Both the position numbers and the translations under genes were made by a program. A stretch of DNA of 64,000 bases from Nocardia donostiensis (lineage in GTDB: Bacteria > Actinomycetota > Actinomycetes > Mycobacteriales > Mycobacteriaceae): positions 27,155-91,154 of the forward strand of contig NZ_MUKP01000025.1 of NCBI RefSeq assembly GCF_002081715.1, in the 5' to 3' direction. This document shows positions 1-7,639 of the stretch, in pieces; within the stretch, counting starts at the first letter, position 1, and each line of letters starts with the position of its first letter. The notes under the pieces are model-generated. The model saw only the letters and a program-made list of their open reading frames with translations. It did not search any database and was not told the origin of the DNA.

Positions 1-601
1 TCATCCCGGACAGGCCGGGAACCCGGTCGGCGAACGCGGTTCCCCAGTTCTTCGCCGATGTCCCGATCCGCTTCTGCACGATCTCCATACCGGCGTCGCC
101 GAGCACCACGGCGAGCACCAGGGCGCGGCGCTGCTCGGTTTCCTCGGGTTTGATGCCGTGCACTGCCGCCACCGCGAGGGTGAACAGTGCAGAGGCCTCC
201 ATGAAGAACGCCGTCTCGGCGCCGACCGCCGCCAGTGCGGCGACCGTACCGACGCCGGGGACGGCTGCGGATGCGCCGACCGCGCTGCCGCTGCCCGTCA
301 CCGCGAGCAGGTACTGCTTTTCCAGCCGTTCAGTGATCTGCGCCGGGTTTTCCTCGGGGTGGGCTCGCCGGATTCGCTCGACATATTTCGCCACGGCGGG
401 CGCCTGTAGCCGGGAACCGGTGTCGAGCAGTTCGACAATGGACTTTTCGAACGCCCCTTTGAACAACACGGCGTCATCCTCCTCTTCGGCCTCTGCTGGT
501 GAACTGTAGGGCACAGCGGCGGAGCGGCGGGCCCGGATGCGGTAGCGAAGCGCGACCGCGGAAAGCCCCCGCAAGCGCCGCGCAACGAACGCAGCGGCCA
601 T
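1..601 (-). CDS. EcsC-like / hypothetical protein (partial, 3' end outside window)
   Basis: An uninterrupted minus-strand frame runs from an ATG at 601 to the window edge (about 200 codons), so the C-terminus is missing. The N-terminus is Arg-rich (MAAAFVARRLRGL), then an acidic stretch (EAEEEDD, about residues 43-49), then VLFKGAFEKSIVELLD. A Gly/Ala-rich segment follows (AVTGSGSAVGASAAVPGVGT), then a helix with FFMEASALF. The Gly/Ala-rich block resembles the EcsC family, but I cannot confirm this. A GTG about 130 nt further in (VLFKGAF) is an alternative start, because GAGGAG precedes it; the ATG is preferred because the frame stays open and codon use is uniform. The function is unknown; a membrane-associated protein is plausible. 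Confidence 0.6.
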   Translation of the reverse strand, partial: MAAAFVARRLRGLSAVALRYRIRARRSAAVPYSSPAEAEEEDDAVLFKGAFEKSIVELLDTGSRLQAPAVAKYVERIRRAHPEENPAQITERLEKQYLLAVTGSGSAVGASAAVPGVGTVAALAAVGAETAFFMEASALFTLAVAAVHGIKPEETEQRRALVLAVVLGDAGMEIVQKRIGTSAKNWGTAFADRVPGLSGM

Positions 602-653
602 CAGTTCGTTCTGAGAACGGAGTACCCAGCTCGATGGTTCCGATAGCGGAGAC

Positions 654-1721
654 TCACCGTGGCCCGTGCAGCGCCGGAACGCGTTCGTCCAGCGATGGGG
701 GCGGCGGCGGGGTGCCGTCGCCGAACGGCCTGCCGCCGAGTGCGTCGCGGCCATGCGGGGTGAGCCAGTTGGACAGGTCCGGTCCTGCAGGCACAACACC
801 GGTCGGGTTGATATCGGTGTGGACCACGTAATAGTGCGTTTTGATCTGCCCGAAATCGACGGTGTCACCGAAGCCGGGGGTCTGGTACAGATCGCGCGCG
901 TAAGCCCACAGCACCGGCATCTCGGTCAGCTTGCTGCGATTGCATTTGAAATGCCCGTGGTAGACGGCGTCGAACCGGACCAGGGTGGTGAACAGCCGCA
1001 CATCGGCTTCGGTGATGGTGTCACCGACCAGGTAGCGCTGGTCGGTCAGTCGCTCCGACAACCAGTCCAGTGCGGTGAACAGCCGTTCGTAGGCGGTGTC
1101 GTAAGCGTCCTGGCTGCCCGCGAACCCGCAGCGGTACACCCCGTTGTTGACTTCGCGGAACACGCGCGCGTTCACCTCGTCGATCTGGGCGCGCAACGGT
1201 TCCGGGTACAGCTGCGGCGCGCCTTCGCGATGGTGGGCGGTCCATTCGGTGGAGAAATCGAGGGTGATCTGCGCGTAGTCGTTGGTCACCACCTGGCCGG
1301 TCGGCACGTCGACCATGGCGGGCACGGTGATCCCGCGCGGATAGTCGGGGAATCGGGCCAGGTAGGCGTCGCGCAACCGGTGGATGCCGAGCACCGGGTC
1401 GACCTCGCCGGGGTCGAGATCGAAGGTCCAGCTCAGCTGGTCGTGCGTCGGTCCGCACAGGCCAAGCGAGATCGCCTGCTCCAGCCCGAGCAGCCTGCGC
1501 ACGATCAGGGTGCGGTTGGCCCACGGGCAGGCTCGTGCGGCGACCAGGCGGTAGCGGCCCGGCTCCACCGGATATCCGTCGTGGCCGTCGGCCGTGATGC
1601 GGGTAGTGATGTAGTTCGTGTCGCGCTTGAACTCGCCGGGCTCGACGTATTTGCCCGGTTGGTGTTCGGCTGCGTCCGATGCTGTCTCGGTCACTGTGCC
1701 AGTGTCGCAGATCCACGCCAT
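654..1721 (-). CDS. Glutathionyl-hydroquinone reductase-type GST (Xi/Omega class)
   Basis: The protein has about 355 residues. An N-terminal thioredoxin-like domain carries the catalytic Cys in RACPWANR (about residue 85), the CPWA motif of the ECM4/YqjG/PcpF glutathionyl-hydroquinone reductases. A helical C-terminal GST domain follows (for example DTITEADVRLFTTLVRFD). Family members reductively remove a thiol from conjugated hydroquinones. Most actinobacteria make mycothiol rather than glutathione, so the true cofactor is probably mycothiol; this is inference. The C-terminus is Pro-rich and probably disordered. The ATG at 1721 leaves only 11 nt to the divergent hydratase gene; the GTG at 1694 would leave room for a promoter and is a reasonable alternative start. 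Confidence 0.85.
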   Translation of the reverse strand: MAWICDTGTVTETASDAAEHQPGKYVEPGEFKRDTNYITTRITADGHDGYPVEPGRYRLVAARACPWANRTLIVRRLLGLEQAISLGLCGPTHDQLSWTFDLDPGEVDPVLGIHRLRDAYLARFPDYPRGITVPAMVDVPTGQVVTNDYAQITLDFSTEWTAHHREGAPQLYPEPLRAQIDEVNARVFREVNNGVYRCGFAGSQDAYDTAYERLFTALDWLSERLTDQRYLVGDTITEADVRLFTTLVRFDAVYHGHFKCNRSKLTEMPVLWAYARDLYQTPGFGDTVDFGQIKTHYYVVHTDINPTGVVPAGPDLSNWLTPHGRDALGGRPFGDGTPPPPPSLDERVPALHGPR

Positions 1722-1732
1722 AGGCTGACCGG

Positions 1733-2527
1733 ATGAGCGAGAAGAAACCGACTCGGCTGGTACGCGAGAGCACCGAAGGTGGGGCCGAAGTGGCCACGCT
1801 GACGCTGGCCAACCCGCCGTTGAACCTCTTCGACCAGGCGATGTTCGATGCCCTGGTTGCCGATATCGCCGACCTGTCGGCGAACCCGCCGCGCGCGGTG
1901 CTGCTGCGCGCCGAGGGCAAGGTGGTCTCCGGTGGGGTGGACGTGCACACCTTCGACGGGTTGACTGCCGATCAGGGTGCGCAACTGTGGCGCGACCTGT
2001 TCACCCGGATTTGTCATCCGCTGGAGGCGCTGCCCTGCCCGGTGGTGTTCGCCGCGCACGGGCTCACCCTGACCGCGGCGTTCGAGATCGCGCTGGCCTG
2101 CGACATCATCCTGGCCGCGCCGAAGGCGAAGTTCGGACTGGTGGAGATCGTGGTCGGCTTGACTCCGTCCATGGGCGGCCCGCAGCGGCTGGCCGAACGC
2201 GCCGGATCGGGTCGGGCGCGGGAACTGGTGATGACCGGCGACCTCTACGACGCGGCCACGATGGCCGACTGGGGTGTGGTCAACGCGGTGCACGAGGATC
2301 TGGAGCCCGCTGCCCTCGCGCTGACCCATCGACTCGCCGAAGGGCCGACGCGGGCGCATGCGGCAACGAAGCGGATTGTGGAGGCATGGCGCTCCGGGGG
2401 CGTGGCGCACGCGGATTCGGTGACCCCACAGGTGTCGGGTGAACTGTTCGGCACCGAAGACCTGCGCGGCGCGGTGCGCAGCTTCCTGGAACTCGGCCCG
2501 GGCAAGGCGACCTATACCGGCAGGTGA
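1733..2527 (+). CDS. Enoyl-CoA hydratase/isomerase (crotonase) family protein
   Basis: The 264-residue crotonase-fold protein has the oxyanion-hole region VVSGGVDVHTF (about residues 64-74), the helix AHGLTLTAAFEIALACD, and FGLVEIVVGLTPSMGGPQRL. In typical hydratases the second motif reads GGG before the Glu; here it is TAA. The second catalytic Glu region is also not canonical. The exact reaction (hydratase, isomerase or another crotonase activity) is therefore open. The expected role is fatty-acid or CoA-ester metabolism in the cytosol. It is divergent from the GST-type gene and followed by an acyl-CoA ligase gene 122 nt downstream on the same strand. The ATG at 1733 matches the family start. 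Confidence 0.85.
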   Translation: MSEKKPTRLVRESTEGGAEVATLTLANPPLNLFDQAMFDALVADIADLSANPPRAVLLRAEGKVVSGGVDVHTFDGLTADQGAQLWRDLFTRICHPLEALPCPVVFAAHGLTLTAAFEIALACDIILAAPKAKFGLVEIVVGLTPSMGGPQRLAERAGSGRARELVMTGDLYDAATMADWGVVNAVHEDLEPAALALTHRLAEGPTRAHAATKRIVEAWRSGGVAHADSVTPQVSGELFGTEDLRGAVRSFLELGPGKATYTGR

Positions 2528-2649
2528 GAGCGGGACCGGGCGGGCAGGCCGATGACGAGACAGAAACATTCGCCGACTATTCCCGCGAAATTGTGACCTT
2601 CGTCATATAGTGCAGGGTGCCCGGCGGTTTCGAGGTACGTGGAGGTCCG

Positions 2650-4086
2650 ATGAGAGACGGCACGACGGGACTCATCGGGCCGCCCGGAAGCGTCTCACCC
2701 GGAAGAGACTACGGGGCAGTCGATCCGGCCGGGCTGCTCGTCGAATACCCGATACCCGGCGTCCAGCCGGGCGATCCGCTGGCCAGGGGAGCGGACGGGG
2801 TTTTGCGTTACGGCAATCTGAGTCCGGCACTCACCGAACTACTCGACCGGCAGGTGCACGCCTTCGCCAATCGCGAAGCGGTCGTCGAGATCGACGGACC
2901 CCGGCTCACCTACCGGCAGCTGTGGCATTCCGCCGCACGGATCGCAGGCGGACTGCAGGAACACGGCATCGGCTACGGCGACCGCGTCGCCGTGCACATG
3001 CCGGTGGGCACGCGCTGGGTGCAGGCGTTCCTCGGCGCGCTGCTCAGTGGCGCGGTGCCGGTGCTGGTACACGACGGGCTCTCCGAAGCACTGGCCGAGC
3101 GGGTGCTCGCCGACAGCGGTGCCGATTTCGTGCTCGGCGACCGCGGCTGCAGCGCCACCAGAGCCGGCGGAGCGTGCGACGTCGAACTCCCCGACGGCGC
3201 CGCATTCATCGACGACGGCGCCTCACTCAACGACCTCGCCCTGCTCTGCTACACCAGCGGTATCTCGGCGTCCGGTGGCGCGGCGGTTGCCCCGAAGGGG
3301 GTGGAGTTGACCAACGAGAACCTGCTGTCGGCGATCCGTTCCATGGTTTCGGCGCTTGATCTGCCCACCGACGGCCTGCGCAACCTGGTGCTGCTGCCCC
3401 TCGCCCACGCCAGCGGCTGCGTCGACCAACTATTGCCCACCTTCGCCGTCGGCGGCACCGTCGTACTCGCCCCGGATAACGGCAGGCTCGCCGAAACCAT
3501 CGTCGCGGAACGGATCGACACCATCTCGGCGAGCGCGCGGCTCCTCGGCAGACTCCTGCCGGAGCTGGCGGCGCAGCGGGCCGAGGGGCTGCGGACGGAA
3601 GGCGTCGCCCGCATCAGCACCGCAGGCCACCGCCCAGGACCGGGCAAAGCCGCGCCTCCGCCCCGAAACGGACCGTCGGAGCGGAACCGTAACCCCGCCG
3701 ACCTGGCCGTCGCGCTGCGGCGAACCTTCCCGTCCGCTCGGCAGTGGTCGGTGTGGGGCGCGACCGAGACCAGCGGTATCGGCCTGGCCATCGACCGCAC
3801 CGCCGAACCGGACGGCGGTGCAGCACTCGGTTTCCCGTTCGGCGGGACGGAACTGGCACTGTGGGGACCGCAAGCCAAGACCGGTCACGGAGAGCTGCTG
3901 TGCCGTGGGCCCAACGTGGCGCCCCGCTACTGGAACGATCCGCAAGCCACCGCCGACCGTTTCACCGGAACCTGGTTCCACACCGGCGACCAGGTCACCA
4001 TCGGCGCCGACGGCCTCGTGCGCGCTGCGAACACGGCAAGCACCAGCACCGAGAGACAGCCCCCGAGCGATAGCGGCAGAACATAA
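2650..4086 (+). CDS. Acyl-CoA/AMP-dependent ligase, C-terminally truncated
   Basis: The 478-residue adenylate-forming enzyme starts at ATG 2650, which follows GGAGG at 2641-2645; an upstream ATG at 2617 in frame lacks such a site. It has N-terminal LTYRQLWHSAARIAGGLQ, WGATETSG (A5 motif) and TGDQV (A7 motif). Two features are abnormal. The phosphate-binding A3 loop, normally TSGTTGxPKG, is stretched (CYTSGISASGG...APKGVELT). The protein also ends about 20 residues after TGDQV with a Ser/Thr-rich tail, so the whole C-terminal lid domain with the catalytic A10 lysine is absent. The gene stops a few bases before the dispersed repeat at about 4095. It may be a decayed or half-reaction enzyme; I would not assume CoA ligase activity. 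Confidence 0.75.
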   Translation: MRDGTTGLIGPPGSVSPGRDYGAVDPAGLLVEYPIPGVQPGDPLARGADGVLRYGNLSPALTELLDRQVHAFANREAVVEIDGPRLTYRQLWHSAARIAGGLQEHGIGYGDRVAVHMPVGTRWVQAFLGALLSGAVPVLVHDGLSEALAERVLADSGADFVLGDRGCSATRAGGACDVELPDGAAFIDDGASLNDLALLCYTSGISASGGAAVAPKGVELTNENLLSAIRSMVSALDLPTDGLRNLVLLPLAHASGCVDQLLPTFAVGGTVVLAPDNGRLAETIVAERIDTISASARLLGRLLPELAAQRAEGLRTEGVARISTAGHRPGPGKAAPPPRNGPSERNRNPADLAVALRRTFPSARQWSVWGATETSGIGLAIDRTAEPDGGAALGFPFGGTELALWGPQAKTGHGELLCRGPNVAPRYWNDPQATADRFTGTWFHTGDQVTIGADGLVRAANTASTSTERQPPSDSGRT

Positions 4087-4094
4087 GGGATGCA

Positions 4095-4350
4095 GCCCGG
4101 CCCGTCTCGCATTTCCGCCCTCGCAGCTTGGAGCGCAGAGGTGGACGAACGTCCGACCTTCGCTGGGAGCGCAGGGGTGGACGAACGTCCGACCTTCGCT
4201 GGGAGCGCCGGGGTGGACGAACGTCCGACCCTCGCTGGGAGCGCCGGGGTGGACGAACGTCCGACCCTCGCGCATGCACCGCAGGCGCGAGTCGCGAGGG
4301 CTGAAACGTGAGTCCCAAGGGGCCGCAAACCCGCGCGCGTCAGCGCGCCA
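4095..4350 (+). repeat. Dispersed repeat, copy A (with 36-bp tandem core)
   Basis: Its left end (TCGCATTTCCGCCCTCGCAG, about 4107) matches, in reverse complement, the copy at 5134-5245. Its right end (about 4284-4350, including GCGAGGGCTGAAACGTGAG) matches, in reverse complement, the copy at 56259-56400 over about 66 bp with few differences. It contains GC-rich hairpins such as GCGCGC-GTCA-GCGCGC at about 4332-4347. The element fills the gap between the truncated ligase gene and the ptpB-like gene. Read on the plus strand, it keeps an open frame with the peptide pattern ISALAA...VDERPT...ARVARAET, shared with the other copies. Confidence 0.8.
4141..4284 (+). repeat. Four tandem 36-bp repeats with a palindromic core
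   Basis: GTGGACGAACGTCC begins at 4141, 4177, 4213 and 4249, giving four contiguous 36-bp units that differ only at a few positions (GCAGGG/GCCGGG, ACCTTC/ACCCTC). Each unit holds the inverted repeat GGACG-AA-CGTCC. A single further copy of this core (GGACGTTCGTCC, the reverse complement) lies in the repeat at about 5176. Because 36 is a multiple of 3, every frame stays open through the array. There are no spacers, so it is not a CRISPR array. Confidence 0.9.
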
Positions 4351-4364
4351 TAGATACTGCTCGG

Positions 4365-5117
4365 GTGTCTGTTTCGCCTTTCGTCGATCACCTCCGGATC
4401 CACGGCACGTTCAACTATCGCGATATCGGTGGCCTGCGCACCCGCGATGGCGCCACTGTCCGTTCTGGTGTGCTGCTGCGCTCGGCACAGTTGAGCAGGC
4501 TGGACGAATCCGGTCACGCGGTGTTGCGTGAGCTGGGTGTCACCGATGTGCATGATCTGCGCGGTTCCGACGAGATCGCGCATATGGGCCATGATCGGTT
4601 GCCGCCGGATATCCGGCTTACCGTGACTCCGTTCGACTCCGGTATGGGCGCGGCTCCGCCGCATCAGGCGCGCACCGACACCGCGCTCGGGTACATGCTC
4701 GAGGTCTATCGGATGTTTCCTGCTCGCCCCGAAGCTCATGCCGCGATTGTTGCGATCGCCCAGTCCATCGTCCGCGGTGACGGCGCGGTACTGGTGCACT
4801 GCGCGGCAGGTAAGGACCGCACCGGCTGGGCGATCGCCACACTGTTGCGCGCAGTGGAAGTCACCGAGGCCGACGTGCTGGCCGACTATCTGCTCAGCAA
4901 CGGTGCGGTCGCCACCCTGCGCGCCATGATGAGTGAACGGCTCGGTCCGGATCACCACCTGGCCGACGATCTGCTCGGCGTATCAGAGGAGTATCTGCGT
5001 AGCGCCACCGACGCGGTCGTGGAATTACACGGTGAGTTCGACAGCTACCTGACCGCTGTCGGCCTGACCCCAGACCTGCGCACAGCTTTGCGCGAACGCC
5101 TGATCGGCTCTGTGTGA
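4365..5117 (+). CDS. ptpB: PtpB-like protein tyrosine/lipid phosphatase
   Basis: The 250-residue member of the mycobacterial PtpB (Rv0153c-like) family has the P-loop signature HCAAGKDRTG (CX5R, with the extra Lys and Asp of the PtpB type) at about residues 144-153. Other family blocks are GTFNYRDIGGLRT, RSAQLSRLDESG, DLRGSDEIA, ADYLLSNGAV and GVSEEYLRSATD. PtpB enzymes dephosphorylate phosphotyrosine and phosphoinositides and can be exported by pathogens to act in host cells; no classical signal peptide is seen here. I chose the GTG at 4365 because the in-frame codons before it lie inside the dispersed repeat and the family homology starts just after it. The gene is bracketed by inverted copies of that repeat. 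Confidence 0.88.
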   Translation: MSVSPFVDHLRIHGTFNYRDIGGLRTRDGATVRSGVLLRSAQLSRLDESGHAVLRELGVTDVHDLRGSDEIAHMGHDRLPPDIRLTVTPFDSGMGAAPPHQARTDTALGYMLEVYRMFPARPEAHAAIVAIAQSIVRGDGAVLVHCAAGKDRTGWAIATLLRAVEVTEADVLADYLLSNGAVATLRAMMSERLGPDHHLADDLLGVSEEYLRSATDAVVELHGEFDSYLTAVGLTPDLRTALRERLIGSV

Positions 5118-5119
5118 TT

Positions 5120-5138
5120 GCCGCGCCTCCGGCGCGGC
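5120..5138 (+). terminator. GC-rich hairpin after ptpB
   Basis: GCCGCGCC-TCC-GGCGCGGC forms a perfect 8-bp stem two bases after the ptpB stop codon, followed by GGGTTTGCTGTGTCTTT. The tail has only a weak T-run. The hairpin borders, and may belong to, the dispersed repeat copy that begins at 5134. Confidence 0.55.
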
Positions 5139-5245
5139 GGGTTTGCTGTGTCTTTGGCGCGCTGGTGTGTGCGGGTCGGACGTTCGTCCGCCCCGGCGCT
5201 CCTAGCTGCGAGGGCTGAAACGCGAGCTGGGTCGTGAACCGGGCG
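5134..5245 (-). repeat. Dispersed repeat, copy B (inverted relative to copy A)
   Basis: Bases 5134-5165 (GCGGCGGGTTTGCTGTGTCT and following) match 56259-56290 almost exactly. GGACGTTCGTCC at about 5176 and GCGAGGGCTGAAACGCGAG at about 5209 match the reverse complement of copy A. The minus-strand reading gives the peptide pattern ARVSALAARSAGADERPT, shared with the other copies. The rest of the 5118-5605 gap holds no convincing gene; 5540-5640 is clearly more AT-rich than its surroundings and probably holds the promoter of the next gene. Confidence 0.8.
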
Positions 5246-5605
5246 GGAGGCCACCAAGCAGGGGTGCGTACCGTGTGGGCGGCCAACCGAGCGGGTGGGG
5301 AGATCAGGGGGAACTGGGAGGTGCGGAAGGGTGGGTGGATCTGGACCGGTTCGGGGAGGGGCGTTTCTTTGTGGGCTACGACACAGGTGGTGCCGGGGCG
5401 GTCGTTGTGCGCCGTACAGTAGAAGATGACCTGCACCTTCGTCAGGAAGGGTTGGCAGAGCCTCGAGGGGGGCGGCTCGGTCGCCCGGCGATGGAGTGCC
5501 GCTGGGGTTCGAGGGCGCGGGGTGGTCCCGTTTGGGTAACAAAACAATCTTCAAGTACGTAATTGTCGATCCAAGCTATTCCTAATCCCCGAATACCTTC
5601 TACTA

Positions 5606-6205
5606 TTGATGAACGTTGGACTGTTGGGCTGCAACTTTCCCGACTGTTGTTGGTCTTGTTCAGCGGTCGCAGCCGGACCTGTGCTTTCGGTCCGGAACGC
5701 GAGACGTTTGTCGAGGGAGCTGTCGTTGAGTGCACGTGGAGAAATATTGGAGCACCGTTTGCTTCCGGCCATCTGCGATGCGGTCGAAAAAGCGGCTGCT
5801 TCGCTGGACATCACCGGCGTACGCGCGTTGCGCGTGTTGCTGCATGCCGGATTGAGTGCGTATTGGCCGTTGATCCAGTCGTCCCCGGAGCAGCAGGTGC
5901 TCGCCTACGAGGAGATCGTGCGTAGGCTGCGCCGGCATTGGGAGACCACACCCGACGGTGTGCCCGACCCGGTGGCGTCGGCCGAGTTCCGGGCAAAGGG
6001 TGATGAGATCTGCGTATTCCTGGAGTTGTGTGCGCAACGTTCGGGGACGCAATGGCTGGAGCCGGTCGACTCCATCGCCGCCTACTCGATGTCGGTGATC
6101 CAGGGTACGGTCTTGCGCTGGCTGGCCGATTGTGACGACGAGACGATCCTGGTCGTCTTCGACGACCTGGTGTCCAGCCTGGCCACCAAAGCCGTGGCAG
6201 TCTAA
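5606..6205 (+). CDS. TetR C-terminal-like protein without a DNA-binding domain
   Basis: The ORF has up to 199 residues. From about residue 40 it reads like the ligand-binding half of a TetR regulator: LRVLLHAGLSAYWPLIQSSP, then QQVLAYEEIVRRLRRHW, a helix-rich middle and a C-terminal helix. No helix-turn-helix precedes it, and none is visible in the other two frames just upstream. The start is uncertain: ATG 5606, GTG about 5681, or the TTG after GAGGGAGC at about 5726. It could be a genuine HTH-less TetR-fold protein or a decayed regulator whose N-terminus was lost near the neighbouring repeat. It stops 42 nt before a PLP enzyme gene on the same strand, so co-transcription is possible. Confidence 0.6.
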   Translation: MMNVGLLGCNFPDCCWSCSAVAAGPVLSVRNARRLSRELSLSARGEILEHRLLPAICDAVEKAAASLDITGVRALRVLLHAGLSAYWPLIQSSPEQQVLAYEEIVRRLRRHWETTPDGVPDPVASAEFRAKGDEICVFLELCAQRSGTQWLEPVDSIAAYSMSVIQGTVLRWLADCDDETILVVFDDLVSSLATKAVAV

Positions 6206-6247
6206 GCCCGGGCAAACTGCTGGACGTTTGACCAGTTAGATGGTTGA

Positions 6248-7444
6248 GTGGTCGCTGTGAGCCAGGTGCGCGAGACCACGCCGATCGCCCGACTGCACGC
6301 GGCCACCGCGGACCTCGATCCGCCGCTGGCCGCCCTCGACCTGGCAGCATTACGCGCCAACGCCGCCGACCTGGTACGCCGCGCCGGGGGCACCCCCATC
6401 CGTGTGGCCAGTAAATCCGTGCGCTGCCGCGCGGTGCTCTCCGAAGTGCTCGGTGCGGAGCTGACCGCCGCAGGCGGTTTCGCCGGAATCATGTCCTATT
6501 CGCTGGCCGAAGCGCTCTGGCTGGTACGTCTCGGGGCCCGCGATGTACTGCTGGGCTATCCCACCGTCGACCGGGCGGCGCTGGCCGAACTCGCCGCCGA
6601 CGAGGTGGCGCTGCGCTCGATCACCCTGATGATCGACCATATCGATCAACTCGACCTGGCCCGCGCCGCGCTCGGCTCCGATCTGGTGCGGCCACGCGTC
6701 TGCCTGGATATCGATGCCTCCCTGCGTGTCGGACCGCTGCATCTGGGCGTACGCCGCTCTCCGGTACGCACTCCGGGGCAGGCCGCCGAACTGGCGGCGG
6801 CGGCGCGGCAACGCGGCTTCGAGGTGGTCGGTGTGATGACCTACGAAGCCCAGATCGCCGGGCTGCCCGACAGTAATATCGCAGTGCGGCTGATGAAACG
6901 GGCGTCGGCAGCCGAGATCGCCGACCGGCGCGTGGCGGTGCTCACGGCGGTCGAATCGGTGGTGGACGCGCTGCAGATCGTGAACAGTGGCGGGACAGGA
7001 TCTGTCGAGGTCAGCACCGCCGATCGGGCGGTTACCGAGGTCACCGCAGGCTCCGGCCTCTACGTGCCGACCCTGTTCGACAACTATCGCTGTTTTACCG
7101 GCAAGCCCGCGCTGTTCTTCGCGATGCCGGTGCTGCGCAATCCCGCCCGCGGTATCGCGACCGTCTTCGCCGCAGGCTATATCGCCTCCGGGCCTGCGGG
7201 AGCGTCACGGGTGCCCAAACCCGTGTGGCCGCAGGGGTTGCGGCTGCTCGGCGCCGAGGGGGCGGGCGAAGTGCAGACGCCGCTATCGGGGTCGGCCGGG
7301 CTGCGCGCCGGAGATCGGGTGTGGTTCCGGCATGCCAAGGCGGGGGAACTGTGTGAACGCTTCGACCGGGTGTATCTGATCGACGAGGACGGCGGGCGCA
7401 CGGCCGTGCCGACGTATCGCGGTGAGGGTAAGTGTTTCGGGTGA
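6248..7444 (+). CDS. Fold-type III PLP enzyme (D-threonine aldolase / amino-acid deaminase-like)
   Basis: The 398-residue protein has an alanine-racemase-type N-terminal barrel. The Schiff-base Lys lies in RVASKSVRC at about residue 56. Further blocks are LLGYPTVDRAAL, VCLDIDASLRVG, GFEVVGVMTYEAQIAG and IVNSGGTGS (PLP-phosphate binding). The C-terminal beta domain includes the conserved GDRVWFRHAKAGELCERFD. Members of this group act on D-threonine, D-serine or related amino acids; the substrate cannot be fixed from sequence. The start is GTG 6248, or GTG 6257. The preceding TetR-like gene ends 42 nt upstream. Confidence 0.85.
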   Translation: MVAVSQVRETTPIARLHAATADLDPPLAALDLAALRANAADLVRRAGGTPIRVASKSVRCRAVLSEVLGAELTAAGGFAGIMSYSLAEALWLVRLGARDVLLGYPTVDRAALAELAADEVALRSITLMIDHIDQLDLARAALGSDLVRPRVCLDIDASLRVGPLHLGVRRSPVRTPGQAAELAAAARQRGFEVVGVMTYEAQIAGLPDSNIAVRLMKRASAAEIADRRVAVLTAVESVVDALQIVNSGGTGSVEVSTADRAVTEVTAGSGLYVPTLFDNYRCFTGKPALFFAMPVLRNPARGIATVFAAGYIASGPAGASRVPKPVWPQGLRLLGAEGAGEVQTPLSGSAGLRAGDRVWFRHAKAGELCERFDRVYLIDEDGGRTAVPTYRGEGKCFG

Positions 7445-7639
7445 ACCAGTTGCCGTCTGTTCGCTGAAATACCCGTAGCAGAGTGATTTTCGCCATAAAC
7501 CGACCGGTACGGTACAGGTAATTCGAGCACGCTCGGTCAGGGAAATCGCTCGAATATCCCGTTGATTTCCACCCTTTCCCGTTACGGAGACGAACAGGCA
7601 AAAAGCATTTCGCCATATTGCGAATGCTGAACGGCTTTA

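Noticed and set aside
2591..2611. TTGTGA and TATAGT as a promoter for the ligase gene
   Set aside because: Spacing is only 9 nt, too short for a sigma-70 promoter.
4141..4284. 36-bp repeats considered as a CRISPR array
   Set aside because: Units are contiguous with no spacers, and no cas genes are near.
4090..4311. A 73-codon ORF through the tandem repeats
   Set aside because: Open only because 36 is a multiple of 3; no ribosome-binding site or family; treated as a repeat.
5234..5562. Several short ORFs after the ptpB gene
   Set aside because: Overlap on both strands, no start signals, no recognisable sequence.
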